64,000 bases of DNA, taken from NCBI GenBank assembly GCA_964593455.1, contig CAZQHK010000017.1, forward strand, positions 1 to 64,000, written 5' to 3'. The notes below the pieces were generated by a model. The model saw nothing but the letters and a program-made list of their open reading frames with translations, was not told the DNA's origin and made no database searches. The position numbers and the translations under genes were made by a program. Shown here piece by piece: positions 1 through 7,528 of this stretch. The DNA comes from CAZQHK01 sp964593455 (GTDB lineage Bacteria; Muiribacteriota; CAYSPT01). The stretch's first letter is position 1. The number at the start of each line of letters is the position of its first letter.

Positions 1-571
1 ATTGTACAAGGGGAAGGAGCTCTTCATCAATATGGAATCGCCTCTTTGAGGTGATATTGTATCGGAAAACATTTTATTCAGCTCATCTAATGCTCCTCCA
101 GTGAGAAAGAGTAACAAAATTCTAAATCTGATCAGAGCTCCAATATACTTGAGATAACGCCCTAAAAATAAGAGTTTTTGAGCATTTTTCAAATCGGTGA
201 TATGCGGTAGAAATTTATGTAAGTTCTCAAGAAATAATATCTCACATCTATACGCGTTATTTTCAGTCGGAAATGTCTGCTCTTGTAAAAATAAATTAAT
301 ATCTCCTGTGGATTGGCACTCACACACAGTATGACCAATTTAATGTACGAAGCAGCGGGCACTGGAGAGAGTTCTCAAGTTGAAGATCAAAAGTATCGAA
401 TGCTTTGGAAGGATTCAAAATGTCAAATTCAGCAGACACAAATCTACAGCATTCTCGTAAGGCACTATCTTGGTCAAGTTTTGTCTTTCCAATAGCTTCG
501 AAAAACATTGCGATTGATAAACGATCTCGAAGGTAAAAATATTGTGATAAAAAATTGCTTTCGTAATTCAT
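1..571 (-). pseudogene. Unknown integron-cassette gene, frameshifted, 3' end outside window
   Basis: The first part is open from ATG 571 and stops at 320-322 after the residues WSYCV. The stop falls in a TG dinucleotide run near 318-327. Reading on one frame over, from the GAG codon ending at about 318, there is no stop for 107 codons down to base 1. Adding one TG unit joins both parts into a single frame of at least 190 residues. The product is rich in Leu, Phe and charged residues, has no signal peptide, and matches no family I recognise. It is AT-rich like the rest of the cassette array and lies directly after an attC site, so it is probably the third cassette. The break could be a true slippage mutation or a sequencing error. 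Confidence 0.55.
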
Positions 572-601
572 TATTTATTTAAATCCTTGCTTTGTTCATA
601 C

Positions 602-668
602 TGTGTAATGGTCCTGGGATAACCGGCAGTCCGTCAGGGATGTCTGTGTTCATCCCGATTGTTAGCCG
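602..668 (-). other. attC recombination site (intact)
   Basis: On the minus strand the site opens with GGCTAACAATC (the R'' box with the usual TAACAA start). It continues with GGGATGAACACAGACATCC, a short loop, and GGACTGCCGGTTATCCC, and closes with a degenerate R' box ATTACAC. The two inner arms pair and leave G and A bases unpaired on one side, as in the extrahelical bases of attC hairpins. It lies between the toxin stop and the next gene start, where a cassette-borne attC belongs. A second site with the same core is at 1253-1308 and 1681-1697. Confidence 0.75.
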
Positions 669-676
669 TTTCAATT

Positions 677-958
677 CTACGTTCTTTTCAAATATGACTT
701 TAAATCCCTGTAGTAATTCTCGTGAGGTCCGATCATGATGAGCTGCAACGTATCACCTATAACTCGATAGGCAAGTAGATATTGAGCGGCGTGGATTTTG
801 AATTTATGAACTTGGACGCCTCGTAAATCGCCTTTTTTTTCTTGTCCTATGGATGGATCCTTGACGATCTTTCTTATTTTTTTGTCCAGGAGGAGCTTCT
901 CTTTTTTAGTGAATCTCTTTACCTTCTTTTCGAAGGAGCGTGATTGTATGATTCTCAT
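677..958 (-). CDS. RelE/ParE-type toxin of a cassette-borne toxin-antitoxin pair
   Basis: This 93-residue protein has the small basic layout of the RelE/ParE toxin family. A Lys-rich helical N-terminus (SRSFEKKVKRFTKKEK) is followed by a beta-rich half (LRGVQVHKFKI, YLLAYRVIGDTLQLIMIGPHENYYRDLK). The HENYYRDLK end is typical of RelE-like mRNA interferases. I chose ATG 958; a TTG two codons upstream directly follows the antitoxin stop. The antitoxin gene ends at 965, so the two are translationally coupled. By family, the toxin should cleave ribosome-bound mRNA or poison gyrase; the sequence does not tell which. Toxin-antitoxin pairs are common integron cassettes, where they stabilise the array. 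Confidence 0.8.
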   Translation of the reverse strand: MRIIQSRSFEKKVKRFTKKEKLLLDKKIRKIVKDPSIGQEKKGDLRGVQVHKFKIHAAQYLLAYRVIGDTLQLIMIGPHENYYRDLKSYLKRT

Positions 959-964
959 TATCAA

Positions 965-1183
965 TCACCCAAAAGTATATTCGGAAGATTCAGCTTCGTC
1001 TAATTCCTGAAGACCAATTAGAATTTCTTTAATCATACTGTAGGTGAGATCTGGATTTTCTTCGACGCACTTTCCAATTCTTGCCCAGTGTTCAATTTGG
1101 CCGGTGATCGATCGGTTGTCGACTGCACTGAATAACCTGGCTTCACGTACTAATTTATCAGATACTCGGACTGCTTTAGACAT
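965..1183 (-). CDS. ParD-like antitoxin
   Basis: This 72-residue protein begins MSKAVRVSDKLVREARL and continues with SRSITGQIEHWARIGK. That is the ribbon-helix-helix pattern of the ParD-like antitoxin family, with a beta-strand residue pattern followed by two helices. The C-terminal part (LTYSMIKEILIGLQEL, then an acidic tail) would wrap the toxin. I place the start at ATG 1183 because GAGAGGGGG lies just upstream; an in-frame ATG at 1240 has no ribosome site. The stop abuts the toxin start. It probably represses its own operon by binding just upstream. It forms integron cassette 2 with the toxin. Confidence 0.75.
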   Translation of the reverse strand: MSKAVRVSDKLVREARLFSAVDNRSITGQIEHWARIGKCVEENPDLTYSMIKEILIGLQELDEAESSEYTFG

Positions 1184-1252
1184 GGTGAATCCCCCTCTCA
1201 CTTCTGTAGTAAATATAACACATTTTATTGCATTATGCAACGATAATCATGC

Positions 1253-1308
1253 GGTTAACGTCCCTGGGATAACCGGCAACCCGATAAGGTTGTCCGTGTT
1301 CATCCCAG
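1253..1308 (-). other. attC site, hairpin half, interrupted by intron remnant
   Basis: This part carries the R' box GTTAACC and the paired arms GGGATGAACACGGACAACC and GGGTTGCCGGTTATCCC. They match each other except for three unpaired bases (G, A, A) on one side. The same core occurs in the intact attC at 602-668. The matching R'' half (GCTAACAATCGGG on the minus strand) resumes at 1681-1697, after the inserted intron remnant. Confidence 0.7.
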
Positions 1309-1680
1309 GTACGCCCGGCACGGGCGTGAACTTGTGAGGTGCGGCTCCCCTTCCGGGGAGCCAGGTCCTCTGTACGTGAAACCTGCTATAGGAGTAATCG
1401 TAGCAAAAGTACTAGCCGAAGGCAAGGGCGGGTGAGCCAGCATGGCATGTGCGAAGCCCGGGATTCAGCGGATCAGGTAAATGCCGCGGTTGTGTGGAGA
1501 AAGTTCACGTTCTTATCCGGGGAGATCTGTCCGACAAGCAGCCAATGAGCAGACAATGCGGGAAGCTACTCATGTGGCAACACATGGGTGATCGGACAGA
1601 AGTCAGCAGAGGCCATAGTAGCTTCGTTCGCGAAGCGAAGGGCCGAACACGAAACAGGGGAAGCTAGAAACTCCCCCTTA
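1309..1680 (+). mobile_element. Group II intron remnant (5' ribozyme part, no reverse transcriptase)
   Basis: The stretch starts GTACGCCCGGCACGGGCG, close to the conserved 5' end of bacterial group II introns. It contains further typical blocks: GGAGATCTGTCCG near 1520, then CGGACAGAAGTCAGCAGAGG and CCATAGTAG near 1595-1622, which normally lie just before the intron-encoded protein. No reverse transcriptase frame and no domain V (GAGC...GTTC) follow. The element ends after about 370 bases. It sits directly downstream of the attC hairpin in the same strand sense, as group IIC-attC introns do. It cannot be mobile by itself and splicing is very unlikely without domains V and VI. Confidence 0.75.
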
Positions 1681-1697
1681 CCCGATTGTTAGCTGTC
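1681..1697 (-). other. attC site, R'' half after intron remnant
   Basis: The minus strand reads GACAGCTAACAATCGGG here. This is the TAACAA start of an attC and matches the same part of the intact site at 655-668. It follows the stop of the CsaA-like gene at 1713, so it is the 5' edge of the attC belonging to cassette 1. Confidence 0.65.
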
Positions 1698-1712
1698 TAA
1701 ATAAAATAATCA

Positions 1713-2063
1713 TCACAACAATTTGGTTCCAGGTGGAACATCTTTACCTGGAACACACAACACAACATCGCCATTTTCTCTGTAGAACCCTGTGACTAAG
1801 CATTCAGACATCATTGGTCCAATTTGTTTTTGAGGGAAATTAACTACAGCTACGATGAGTTTACCAATCAAATCTTCAGGTTTATATAAGTCTGTAATTT
1901 GAGCACTTGATTTCTTTCTACCAATGTCGTCACCAAAATCTACGGTAAGCTTATAAGCAGGTTTCCTTGCTTCAGGAAATTCTTCAGCATCGATAACTTT
2001 ACCTACTCGTAATTCGACCTTCGTAAAATCATTCCAGTGAATGATGTCCATTTTGCTTTTCAT
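1713..2063 (-). CDS. csaA: CsaA-like tRNA-binding-domain protein
   Basis: This 116-residue protein is a single tRNA-binding OB-fold domain. It carries the family landmarks FTKVELRVGKVIDAEEFPEA, KLTVDFG, the SSAQIT motif, LIGKLIVAVVNFP and a C-terminal VPPGTKL loop. CsaA and Trbp111 proteins are dimeric tRNA-binding chaperone-like proteins of about this size. The start overlaps the 3' end of the upstream acetyltransferase gene by 35 bases, so both are probably on one mRNA and one integron cassette. A second in-frame Met at 2051 could also be the start. CsaA is normally a chromosomal gene, so finding it as a cassette is less usual. Confidence 0.85.
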   Translation of the reverse strand: MKSKMDIIHWNDFTKVELRVGKVIDAEEFPEARKPAYKLTVDFGDDIGRKKSSAQITDLYKPEDLIGKLIVAVVNFPQKQIGPMMSECLVTGFYRENGDVVLCVPGKDVPPGTKLL

Positions 2064-2445
2064 AATTTCGCTTTACCATTCCAACGCAACGTCCAAATTC
2101 TTTAGCTTCGTAGAATGGAGCAACGGATTCGTCACATACAATATCGATAGCATACATATTCTCGAGAGTTTCGAGCATGCGTTTTAATAATTCAGTTCCA
2201 ATCCCGTGGCCTTTGTAATCCGGCAAAACTTCGAGAAGGGGAATAAAGGAGTAGAAAAGTCCATCGGAAAGTGCGTTGATGAAGCCAACACATTGAGATC
2301 CGTTAAACGCAAGCCACACGGCATAGCTATTTTTAAGAATTTTCAAATGAGTTCCAGGATCAGGGTGATTTAGCCATCCAACGAAGAAACCATTTAATTG
2401 GTCTGGGGTTAAGTCATTAATATCGTTTTTGTATTTAATATCCAT
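2029..2445 (-). CDS. GNAT-family N-acetyltransferase
   Basis: This 138-residue protein has the GNAT fold. Motif A reads VLPDYKGHGIGTELLKRMLETL, with the GHGIGTEL acetyl-CoA pyrophosphate loop near residues 82-90. The C-terminal part (VCDESVAPFYEAKEFGRC) matches the usual motif B end. The acceptor substrate is unknown. The ATG at 2445 follows CAGGAGAAATT, a good ribosome site that overlaps the 16-bp palindrome at 2453-2468. It would be the first gene of integron cassette 1, directly behind the attI-like junction. It overlaps the CsaA-like gene. Confidence 0.8.
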   Translation of the reverse strand: MDIKYKNDINDLTPDQLNGFFVGWLNHPDPGTHLKILKNSYAVWLAFNGSQCVGFINALSDGLFYSFIPLLEVLPDYKGHGIGTELLKRMLETLENMYAIDIVCDESVAPFYEAKEFGRCVGMVKRNYEKQNGHHSLE

Positions 2446-2452
2446 AATTTCT

Positions 2453-2468
2453 CCTGTTAGCTAACAGG
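2453..2468 (-). other. attI-like cassette junction (16-bp palindrome)
   Basis: CCTGTTAGCTAACAGG is a perfect 16-bp palindrome containing a GTTAGCT core that fits the GTTRRRY recombination point. It lies between the divergent recombinase fragment and the first cassette, where attI belongs. Its inner end also carries the ribosome site of the acetyltransferase gene, so a hairpin here could affect translation. The attI reading is inferred from position and core sequence. Confidence 0.45.
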
Positions 2469-2497
2469 TCTTATATGTCGTTTCGTAATGGTTTTTA

Positions 2498-2527
2498 AGT
2501 ATATAATCCTGAATACTACATGGTCAA
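2498..2527 (-). promoter_or_regulatory. Candidate cassette promoter (Pc-like)
   Basis: On the minus strand TTGACC (2522-2527) and TATACT (2498-2503) are separated by 18 bases. Each differs by one base from the sigma-70 consensus. Transcription would start near 2490 and run into the cassette array, 45 bases before the acetyltransferase ATG. It lies just 5' of the recombinase fragment, as cassette promoters often do in integrons. Confidence 0.55.
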
Positions 2528-2559
2528 TGTTTCTATTATCATGGAAGGTGGTGAGAAAT

Positions 2560-2754
2560 GTGGTTGAGGCTTGTAAACATCAGGATTTTGAGTCGTTTAT
2601 CAAGGAGATGGAGTTGGTGCCGGCAAAAAGGATTCCGTACTTTGTTATGTGGGTGACACGATACATCCGGTTTTGCCTGTTTCTTGGAGGACGGCCGGCG
2701 ACAGCGGTGAGCAATAAGCAGATGGGTGTGTTGAGTCCTCTGGACAAGCTGTAA
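2560..2754 (+). pseudogene. Truncated integron/phage-type tyrosine recombinase (N-terminal domain only)
   Basis: The 64 residues from GTG 2560 (ribosome site GGAAGGTGG upstream) contain FESFIKEMELVPAKRIPYFVMW and VTRYIRFCLFLGGRPATAVS. This is the N-terminal SAM-like DNA-binding domain of tyrosine recombinases, including integron integrases. The frame stops after LSPLDKL, where a full protein would have more than 200 further residues including the catalytic R..HxxR..Y set. The accA stop lies only 13 bases further on, so the rest was deleted. It reads away from the cassette array, as an intI gene should. The assignment to IntI rather than another recombinase rests on this context. Confidence 0.6.
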
Positions 2755-2767
2755 TTCAGTGAACCGG

Positions 2768-3709
2768 TTACTCGATAAATTTTCCCATTTTGCGGAACTT
2801 TTGGTAGCGGCCTTCGAGCAGGGTGGCCGTATCGAGTTTGGATAGTTCTTCCAGGTTCTTGTTCAGGGCTTCGGTTACCAGCGAAAATTGCTCTTCCGGC
2901 GCCCGGTGGGCACCTCCGGCCGGCTCTTTTATGATCTCGTCGATGATGCCGAGCGACAGGAGGTTTTTGCTGGTCATTTTAAGCGCTTCGGCGGCCTTGG
3001 TGGCCATGGCGGCGTCTCGCCACAGGATGGCGGCGCCTCCTTCCGGTGAGATTACCGAGTAGATGGAGTTTTCCAGCATGAGTACCCGATCTCCCACGCC
3101 GATACCCAGGGCTCCCCCCGAGCCTCCTTCCCCGATCAGTATCACGACGATGGGGCTGGGTAAGCGCGACATTAACTCGAGATTTTTGGCGATGGCTTCC
3201 GCCTGGCCCCTCTCCTCGGCCCCGATACCCGGGTAGGCGCCCGGTGTATCAATGAAGACCACGATCGGTTTTTTAAACCGTGCGGCCAGGTCCATCAAGC
3301 GAATGGCTTTCCGATACCCCTCCGGACGGCACATGCCGAAGTTGTAGTAGATACGGTCGGAGGTGTCTTTTCCCTTCTGCTGGCCGATGACCATTAGGGA
3401 CCGTCCCTTGAACCGTGCGGGTCCACCCACCAGGGCCTTGTCGTCGGCGAAGAACCGGTCTCCGTGAAGCGGTGTGAAGTCCTGGAACATAGCCTGGATA
3501 TAATCGAGAGCCAGCGGTCGTTTCGGGTGCCGGGCCAGTTTTACCTGGTTCCAGGGATCGATTGACTCGAATAACATCTCCCGCTGTTTTTCGAGCGCCT
3601 CGATGACATCGGAGACATCGATCACTTTTTCTTCACCCAGGAGCTTGAATTTCTCTATTAGCGCTTCAATCTCTTCAAGGCTGGCCGGGAATGTGTTTTT
3701 ATCGTCCAT
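2768..3709 (-). CDS. accA: Acetyl-CoA carboxylase carboxyltransferase subunit alpha
   Basis: This 313-residue protein is full length for AccA (about 315-320). With AccD it moves the carboxyl group from carboxybiotin to acetyl-CoA, the first step of fatty acid synthesis. Key stretches are FKLLGEEKVIDVSDVIEALE at the N-terminus, RHPKRPLALDYIQ, GDRFFADDKALVGGPARF, the oxyanion loops PGAYPGIGAEERGQAEAIA and GEGGSGGALGIGVGDRVLM, and SPEGGAAILWRDA. ATG 3709 has GGAGAACAATT in front. No accD, accB or accC is near. It is convergent with the recombinase remnant and probably marks the chromosome side of the integron. Confidence 0.95.
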   Translation of the reverse strand: MDDKNTFPASLEEIEALIEKFKLLGEEKVIDVSDVIEALEKQREMLFESIDPWNQVKLARHPKRPLALDYIQAMFQDFTPLHGDRFFADDKALVGGPARFKGRSLMVIGQQKGKDTSDRIYYNFGMCRPEGYRKAIRLMDLAARFKKPIVVFIDTPGAYPGIGAEERGQAEAIAKNLELMSRLPSPIVVILIGEGGSGGALGIGVGDRVLMLENSIYSVISPEGGAAILWRDAAMATKAAEALKMTSKNLLSLGIIDEIIKEPAGGAHRAPEEQFSLVTEALNKNLEELSKLDTATLLEGRYQKFRKMGKFIE

Positions 3710-3856
3710 AATTGTTCTCCGCTATTTTTCTTGAAATGAATGCTACCGTATTTTGCAGCGGGAAGCAATGTGAAATTCTGATCCTGTCATGAAGAGACGC
3801 AAAGGTGTGGCTGGTATCGGCGCCGGGGTGTTATAATCGTTCCCGAGGTGATACGG

Positions 3857-5524
3857 ATGCCCACAGACATGGAAATTGCCCGGCAGGTCAAACTCCTACC
3901 GATCAAGACCATCGCCAAGAAAGCCGGAATCGACAAGAAGTACCTGATTCATTACGGAGAGTACAAAGCCAAGGTCGATCTGGAAATACTGGAGACGCTG
4001 GCGTCGCGGCCGGACGGAAAACTGGTGCTGGTCTCGGCCATGACCCCGACTCCCGCCGGTGAGGGGAAGACTACCGTGTCTATCGGTCTCAACCTGGGGC
4101 TCAACAAGATCGGGATCAAAGCCGGTCTGGCGCTGAGGGAACCGTCCATGGGGCCGCTTTTCGGGGTCAAGGGCGGCGCTACCGGAGGTGGCCGGTCGCA
4201 GGTGTTGCCCATGGAAGACATCAATATGCATTTTACCGGTGATCTCCATGCCGTGGGTACCGCTCACAATCTACTGGGAGCACTGATAGACAACTTATTG
4301 TTCAGAAAACATGATCTCCCTCTCGATGCCCGCCGGGTCAGGTGGCCACGGGTCATGGACATGAACGATCGTTCCCTGCGGGATGTGATTATCGGGCTCG
4401 GCGGCCGGAAGCACGGCCATCCCCGGGAGTCCTCTTTCCAGATCACCGCCGCCTCTGAGATCATGGCCATACTTTGCCTTTCCATGAGCTACGAGGAACT
4501 TAAGGAGCGGATCGGCAATGTCCTGGTGGGATACACCTACAAAGGCGAGCCTGTTTTTATCAAAGACCTGGGGGTGCAGGGTGCCGCGGCGGCGGTTTTG
4601 AAGGAAGCCATCAAGCCCAACCTGGTGCAGACCACGGAGAACACGCTGGCTTTCGTGCATGGTGGTCCTTTCGCCAACATTGCCCAGGGCACCAACTCAA
4701 TCGTCTCGACCCGGATGGCGCTCAAGCTGTTTGACATGGTGGTCACGGAGGCTGGGTTCGGGTTCGACCTGGGTGCTGAAAAGTTTTTCGACATCGTGTC
4801 CCGACAGTCAGGATTCTGCGCTTCTGTAGTGGTGTTGGTGGTTACCGCCAGAGCGCTGAAAATGCATGGAGGCAAGAAGAAAAGGCAGCTTAACGAACCC
4901 GATATAGAAGCGATCGTAAAGGGGTTCCCCAACCTGGAAAAGCATCTGGAGGGCATCGGCAAGTTCGGCCGCAAAGCGGTAGTGGCCATCAATCGTTTCA
5001 TCACGGATACCGACGCGGAACTCAAGCTGATCAAGAAGCATGTGGAGAAGTGTGGGCACCGGGCGGCGGTGATCGACTGCTGGAGCCGTGGGGGAGAAGG
5101 AAGCGTCGAGTTGGCGAATATCGTGAAAGAGGAGTGTGAGCATCCCATATGCGACCGGTTCCTGTATCCGCTGGAGATGCCTACTGAGAAGAAGATCGAG
5201 GTGGTGGCCAGGGAAATATACGGTTCCCGGGCTATTTCCTTCACCAAGCAGGCCAAACGGGACTTGAAGAAGATCAAGAAATTCGGGTTCGACCACCTAC
5301 CGGTCTGTATCGCCAAAACCCAGAAATCTCTTTCTGACAACCCGGTATTACTGGGGCGGCCAAAGGATTTCCTGGTAACGGTCAGGGAAATCCAGATCTC
5401 TTCCGGAGCGGGCTTCACGGTACCCATCACCGGTGACATCCTGCTGATGCCCGGACTTCCCGTAAAACCGGCCGCGTTCGATATAGACATCTCGCCTGAC
5501 GGAGAGATATCCGGATTGTTTTAA
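3857..5524 (+). CDS. fhs: Formate--tetrahydrofolate ligase
   Basis: The protein is about 555 residues, the normal length. It makes 10-formyl-tetrahydrofolate from formate, ATP and tetrahydrofolate, the entry step of the methyl branch of the Wood-Ljungdahl pathway or a C1 supply step. The nucleotide loop TPTPAGEGKTT and the block LREPSMGPLFGVKGGATGGG are both present, as is FVHGGPFANIAQGTNS. I chose ATG 3857 because GAGGTG sits six bases upstream; a GTG at 3848 overlaps that ribosome site. A TATAAT at 3832-3837 may be the -10 box but has no clear -35. It stands alone; no other folate-pathway gene is adjacent, though a corrinoid methyltransferase operon lies 20 kb away. Confidence 0.95.
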   Translation: MPTDMEIARQVKLLPIKTIAKKAGIDKKYLIHYGEYKAKVDLEILETLASRPDGKLVLVSAMTPTPAGEGKTTVSIGLNLGLNKIGIKAGLALREPSMGPLFGVKGGATGGGRSQVLPMEDINMHFTGDLHAVGTAHNLLGALIDNLLFRKHDLPLDARRVRWPRVMDMNDRSLRDVIIGLGGRKHGHPRESSFQITAASEIMAILCLSMSYEELKERIGNVLVGYTYKGEPVFIKDLGVQGAAAAVLKEAIKPNLVQTTENTLAFVHGGPFANIAQGTNSIVSTRMALKLFDMVVTEAGFGFDLGAEKFFDIVSRQSGFCASVVVLVVTARALKMHGGKKKRQLNEPDIEAIVKGFPNLEKHLEGIGKFGRKAVVAINRFITDTDAELKLIKKHVEKCGHRAAVIDCWSRGGEGSVELANIVKEECEHPICDRFLYPLEMPTEKKIEVVAREIYGSRAISFTKQAKRDLKKIKKFGFDHLPVCIAKTQKSLSDNPVLLGRPKDFLVTVREIQISSGAGFTVPITGDILLMPGLPVKPAAFDIDISPDGEISGLF

Positions 5525-5550
5525 AATGGTTTCAACGGAGGTGTATTTCC

Positions 5551-6453
5551 ATGAAACGGATAATCAAGAAAGCGTTGAGAAAAGCAGCCTCACTGCTTTT
5601 GGAGCCGGTGCTTGGAGCCGTTACCGAAAACCAGGACGCCGTAAGCCGCCAGGTCCAGATTCTGTTGTCTTTGAAATACCGTGAGATAGCGGCCACCGGG
5701 AAACTATACCCGGATTTCGAGCAGGTGGGCTTTAATGTCTATTCGAAGACCGGTGAAGATGGAATTCTGCTCTATATCCTGTCTCTTATCGGGATGACGG
5801 ATAAACGATGTGTTGATATAGGCTGCGGAGCGGTAAAAGGCAGCAATGTCGCGAACCTGATTATCAATCACGGGTTTTCGGGGCTTCTCATAGACGGTAA
5901 CCGGGACAACATCGAACGCTCCGTGAAGTACTTCGCCGGGCATAAGGAAACCAGGAATACTCCGCCGAACCTGCTGACATCCATGATTACTGCCGAGAAC
6001 GTCGATAGCCTGCTTGAACAGAACGGATTCAGCGGAGAAATAGATCTCCTCTCTATCGACATAGATGGAATTGATTATTGGATCTGGAAAGCGATTGATG
6101 GTATACGGCCGCGGGTGGTGCTGGCCGAGTATCAGGATATCCTCGGTCCGGACAGGGCCTGGACGGTACCGTACAAACCCGATTTCAATGTACGTGACTA
6201 TCCGGAGAATAAACAGCACAACAATTATTGTGGCGCTTCTCTGCAGGCGTTGGTCAAACTTGGCAAACAAAAAGGGTACCGCCTGGTGGGGTGCAACAAG
6301 GGCGGCTGGAACGCGTTTTTCGTTAAAATCGGTATCGCTGAAAAACACCTGCCGGAAGTTACGGTCGAGAGCTGTTTCAGGTATCAGTGGAACGAGTTCG
6401 GTATGGAAAACCGATTCCCGTTGGTCAAAGATATGAACTGGGAGCATGTATGA
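5551..6453 (+). CDS. FkbM-like SAM-dependent methyltransferase
   Basis: This 300-residue protein has a class I methyltransferase core. The SAM-binding loop CVDIGCGAVKGSNVANL lies near residue 88. The substitute for the usual acidic motif is GFSGLLIDGNRDNIE. The post-core block DLLSIDIDGIDYWIWKAI is typical of FkbM-like enzymes. The C-terminal part (YCGASLQALVKLGKQKGYRLVGCN) also fits that group. The N-terminal 60 residues are basic and amphipathic and may contact the membrane. The ribosome site is CGGAGGTG before ATG 5551. The methyl acceptor is unknown; sugars and lipids are common in the family. It follows fhs by 26 bases, so the two may be co-transcribed. Confidence 0.7.
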   Translation: MKRIIKKALRKAASLLLEPVLGAVTENQDAVSRQVQILLSLKYREIAATGKLYPDFEQVGFNVYSKTGEDGILLYILSLIGMTDKRCVDIGCGAVKGSNVANLIINHGFSGLLIDGNRDNIERSVKYFAGHKETRNTPPNLLTSMITAENVDSLLEQNGFSGEIDLLSIDIDGIDYWIWKAIDGIRPRVVLAEYQDILGPDRAWTVPYKPDFNVRDYPENKQHNNYCGASLQALVKLGKQKGYRLVGCNKGGWNAFFVKIGIAEKHLPEVTVESCFRYQWNEFGMENRFPLVKDMNWEHV

Positions 6454-6633
6454 ATCTCTATGCTCCCGTTGCCTCACGACCGGCCCCTGTCTGTCAGTCT
6501 CTCCTTGAGTTTTAGCCCTTCTTCTTCCCAGCGGGTCCATAAACCGTACCTGTCCTTTCAGTCGGCATTATATCAACTCCAGTATTGAAATTATCTTCTC
6601 AATTTGGTATTCTTCTGTAGGGAGATACGCGCA

Positions 6634-6999
6634 ATGCAGCAGGATATCTTATCGTATGAGATAATCGATACTATTGCCGTCATATCGTCGAGTGACGATA
6701 TCGATGAAGCAGTGTCCGGGCAATTTCAGGATATGACGAAAAACCTGGTTCGTGATGGACACCGGTTCTTAATTATTGACCTTATCAACGTGAGATACAT
6801 GGCCAGTTCAAGTCTCGGGCTTATTGCGGTGGTCATGGATTCCCTGGCTGCCAAAAACGGGAAAATCTGTTTGTGCAGCGTGCATGAAGAGGTCAAGAAA
6901 GTCCTCGAGTTAGTAAAACTGGACGGGTCTATCGAGGTATATGGTAGCCGGGAGAAGGCGCTGTCCAGTTTCAAGGGTGCAGCGTTAAAACCGGCCTGA
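6634..6999 (+). CDS. STAS-domain anti-sigma factor antagonist
   Basis: This 121-residue single STAS domain resembles SpoIIAA/RsbV. It has the pattern FLIIDLINVRYMASSSLGLIAVV, and the serine run at the N-terminus of helix 2 holds the usual phosphorylation site. Dephosphorylated STAS proteins bind an anti-sigma kinase and release its target. ATG 6634 has AGGGAGA nine bases upstream; the frame is also open from a TTG at 6604 with no ribosome site. No anti-sigma kinase is adjacent. The CHASE2-SpoIIE phosphatase at 59107 could act on it, by inference. Confidence 0.85.
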   Translation: MQQDILSYEIIDTIAVISSSDDIDEAVSGQFQDMTKNLVRDGHRFLIIDLINVRYMASSSLGLIAVVMDSLAAKNGKICLCSVHEEVKKVLELVKLDGSIEVYGSREKALSSFKGAALKPA

Positions 7000-7007
7000 A
7001 GTGATCC

Positions 7008-7526
7008 ATGAAAGATACTTTTATCCGCCGCGTAATAAAAAAAATCGCTCTCGGCTGTTTTGGGTTGGATCTCAAGGTTACCCGCTCCATTAAAAAGCTC
7101 GGCAGCGACAAACCCTTCCATCTGGCCGGCACCTGCAACCAGTGCGGGAGCTGCTGTGAAGAGCCCACCATTGGCGCCGGTGGCCTGGTCTGGTACGTTC
7201 CCCTGATCAGAAAACTGTTCCTGATCTGGCAACATCGGGTAAACGGGTTCGAGTTTCTGGAACGAGACATTTCTCAGCGCTCGTTCGTCTTTAAGTGTAC
7301 GCACCTGGATAAATCCACCGGTTTATGTGACAGCTATGAGAGCCGGCCGGGTATGTGCCGCGATTATCCCCGGATACACCTGTACAGCGCCGACCCGGAT
7401 TTTTTTCAAGACTGTGGATACCGGCCCCTCGATCCCCAGGCTTCTCAGATCATAAAAAACCTGGAGGAGCACGGCGTTCCTGGTGAACAGGTTGAGGAAA
7501 TGAAGAAAGATTTCTTTCTTGAATAG
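7008..7526 (+). CDS. YkgJ-family cysteine-cluster protein
   Basis: This 172-residue protein has the zinc- or iron-chelating cysteine arrangement of the YkgJ/CxxCxxCC family. CNQCGSCC lies near residue 43, a central FKCTHLDKSTGLCDSYESRP follows, then MCRDYP and a later CGY. It begins eight bases after the STAS stop, so it is probably co-transcribed with it. The N-terminus is basic and the protein has no signal peptide. The biochemical role of the family is not settled. The gene is convergent with the ATPase gene, with two bases between the stops. Confidence 0.85.
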   Translation: MKDTFIRRVIKKIALGCFGLDLKVTRSIKKLGSDKPFHLAGTCNQCGSCCEEPTIGAGGLVWYVPLIRKLFLIWQHRVNGFEFLERDISQRSFVFKCTHLDKSTGLCDSYESRPGMCRDYPRIHLYSADPDFFQDCGYRPLDPQASQIIKNLEEHGVPGEQVEEMKKDFFLE

Positions 7527-7528
7527 AC

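Noticed and set aside
3832..3837. A consensus TATAAT in front of fhs as a full promoter.
   Set aside because: No -35 box is found at 16-18 bases, and the transcript would start within or next to the ribosome site; it is mentioned only as a possible -10.
4537..5490. A 317-codon frame opposite fhs.
   Set aside because: It is antisense to an intact, highly conserved gene and has low-complexity composition typical of shadow frames.
6472..6555. A short minus-strand frame reading KDRYGLWTRWEEEGLKLKER.
   Set aside because: It is only about 27 codons between stops and has no start codon; it may be a gene remnant but I cannot support it.
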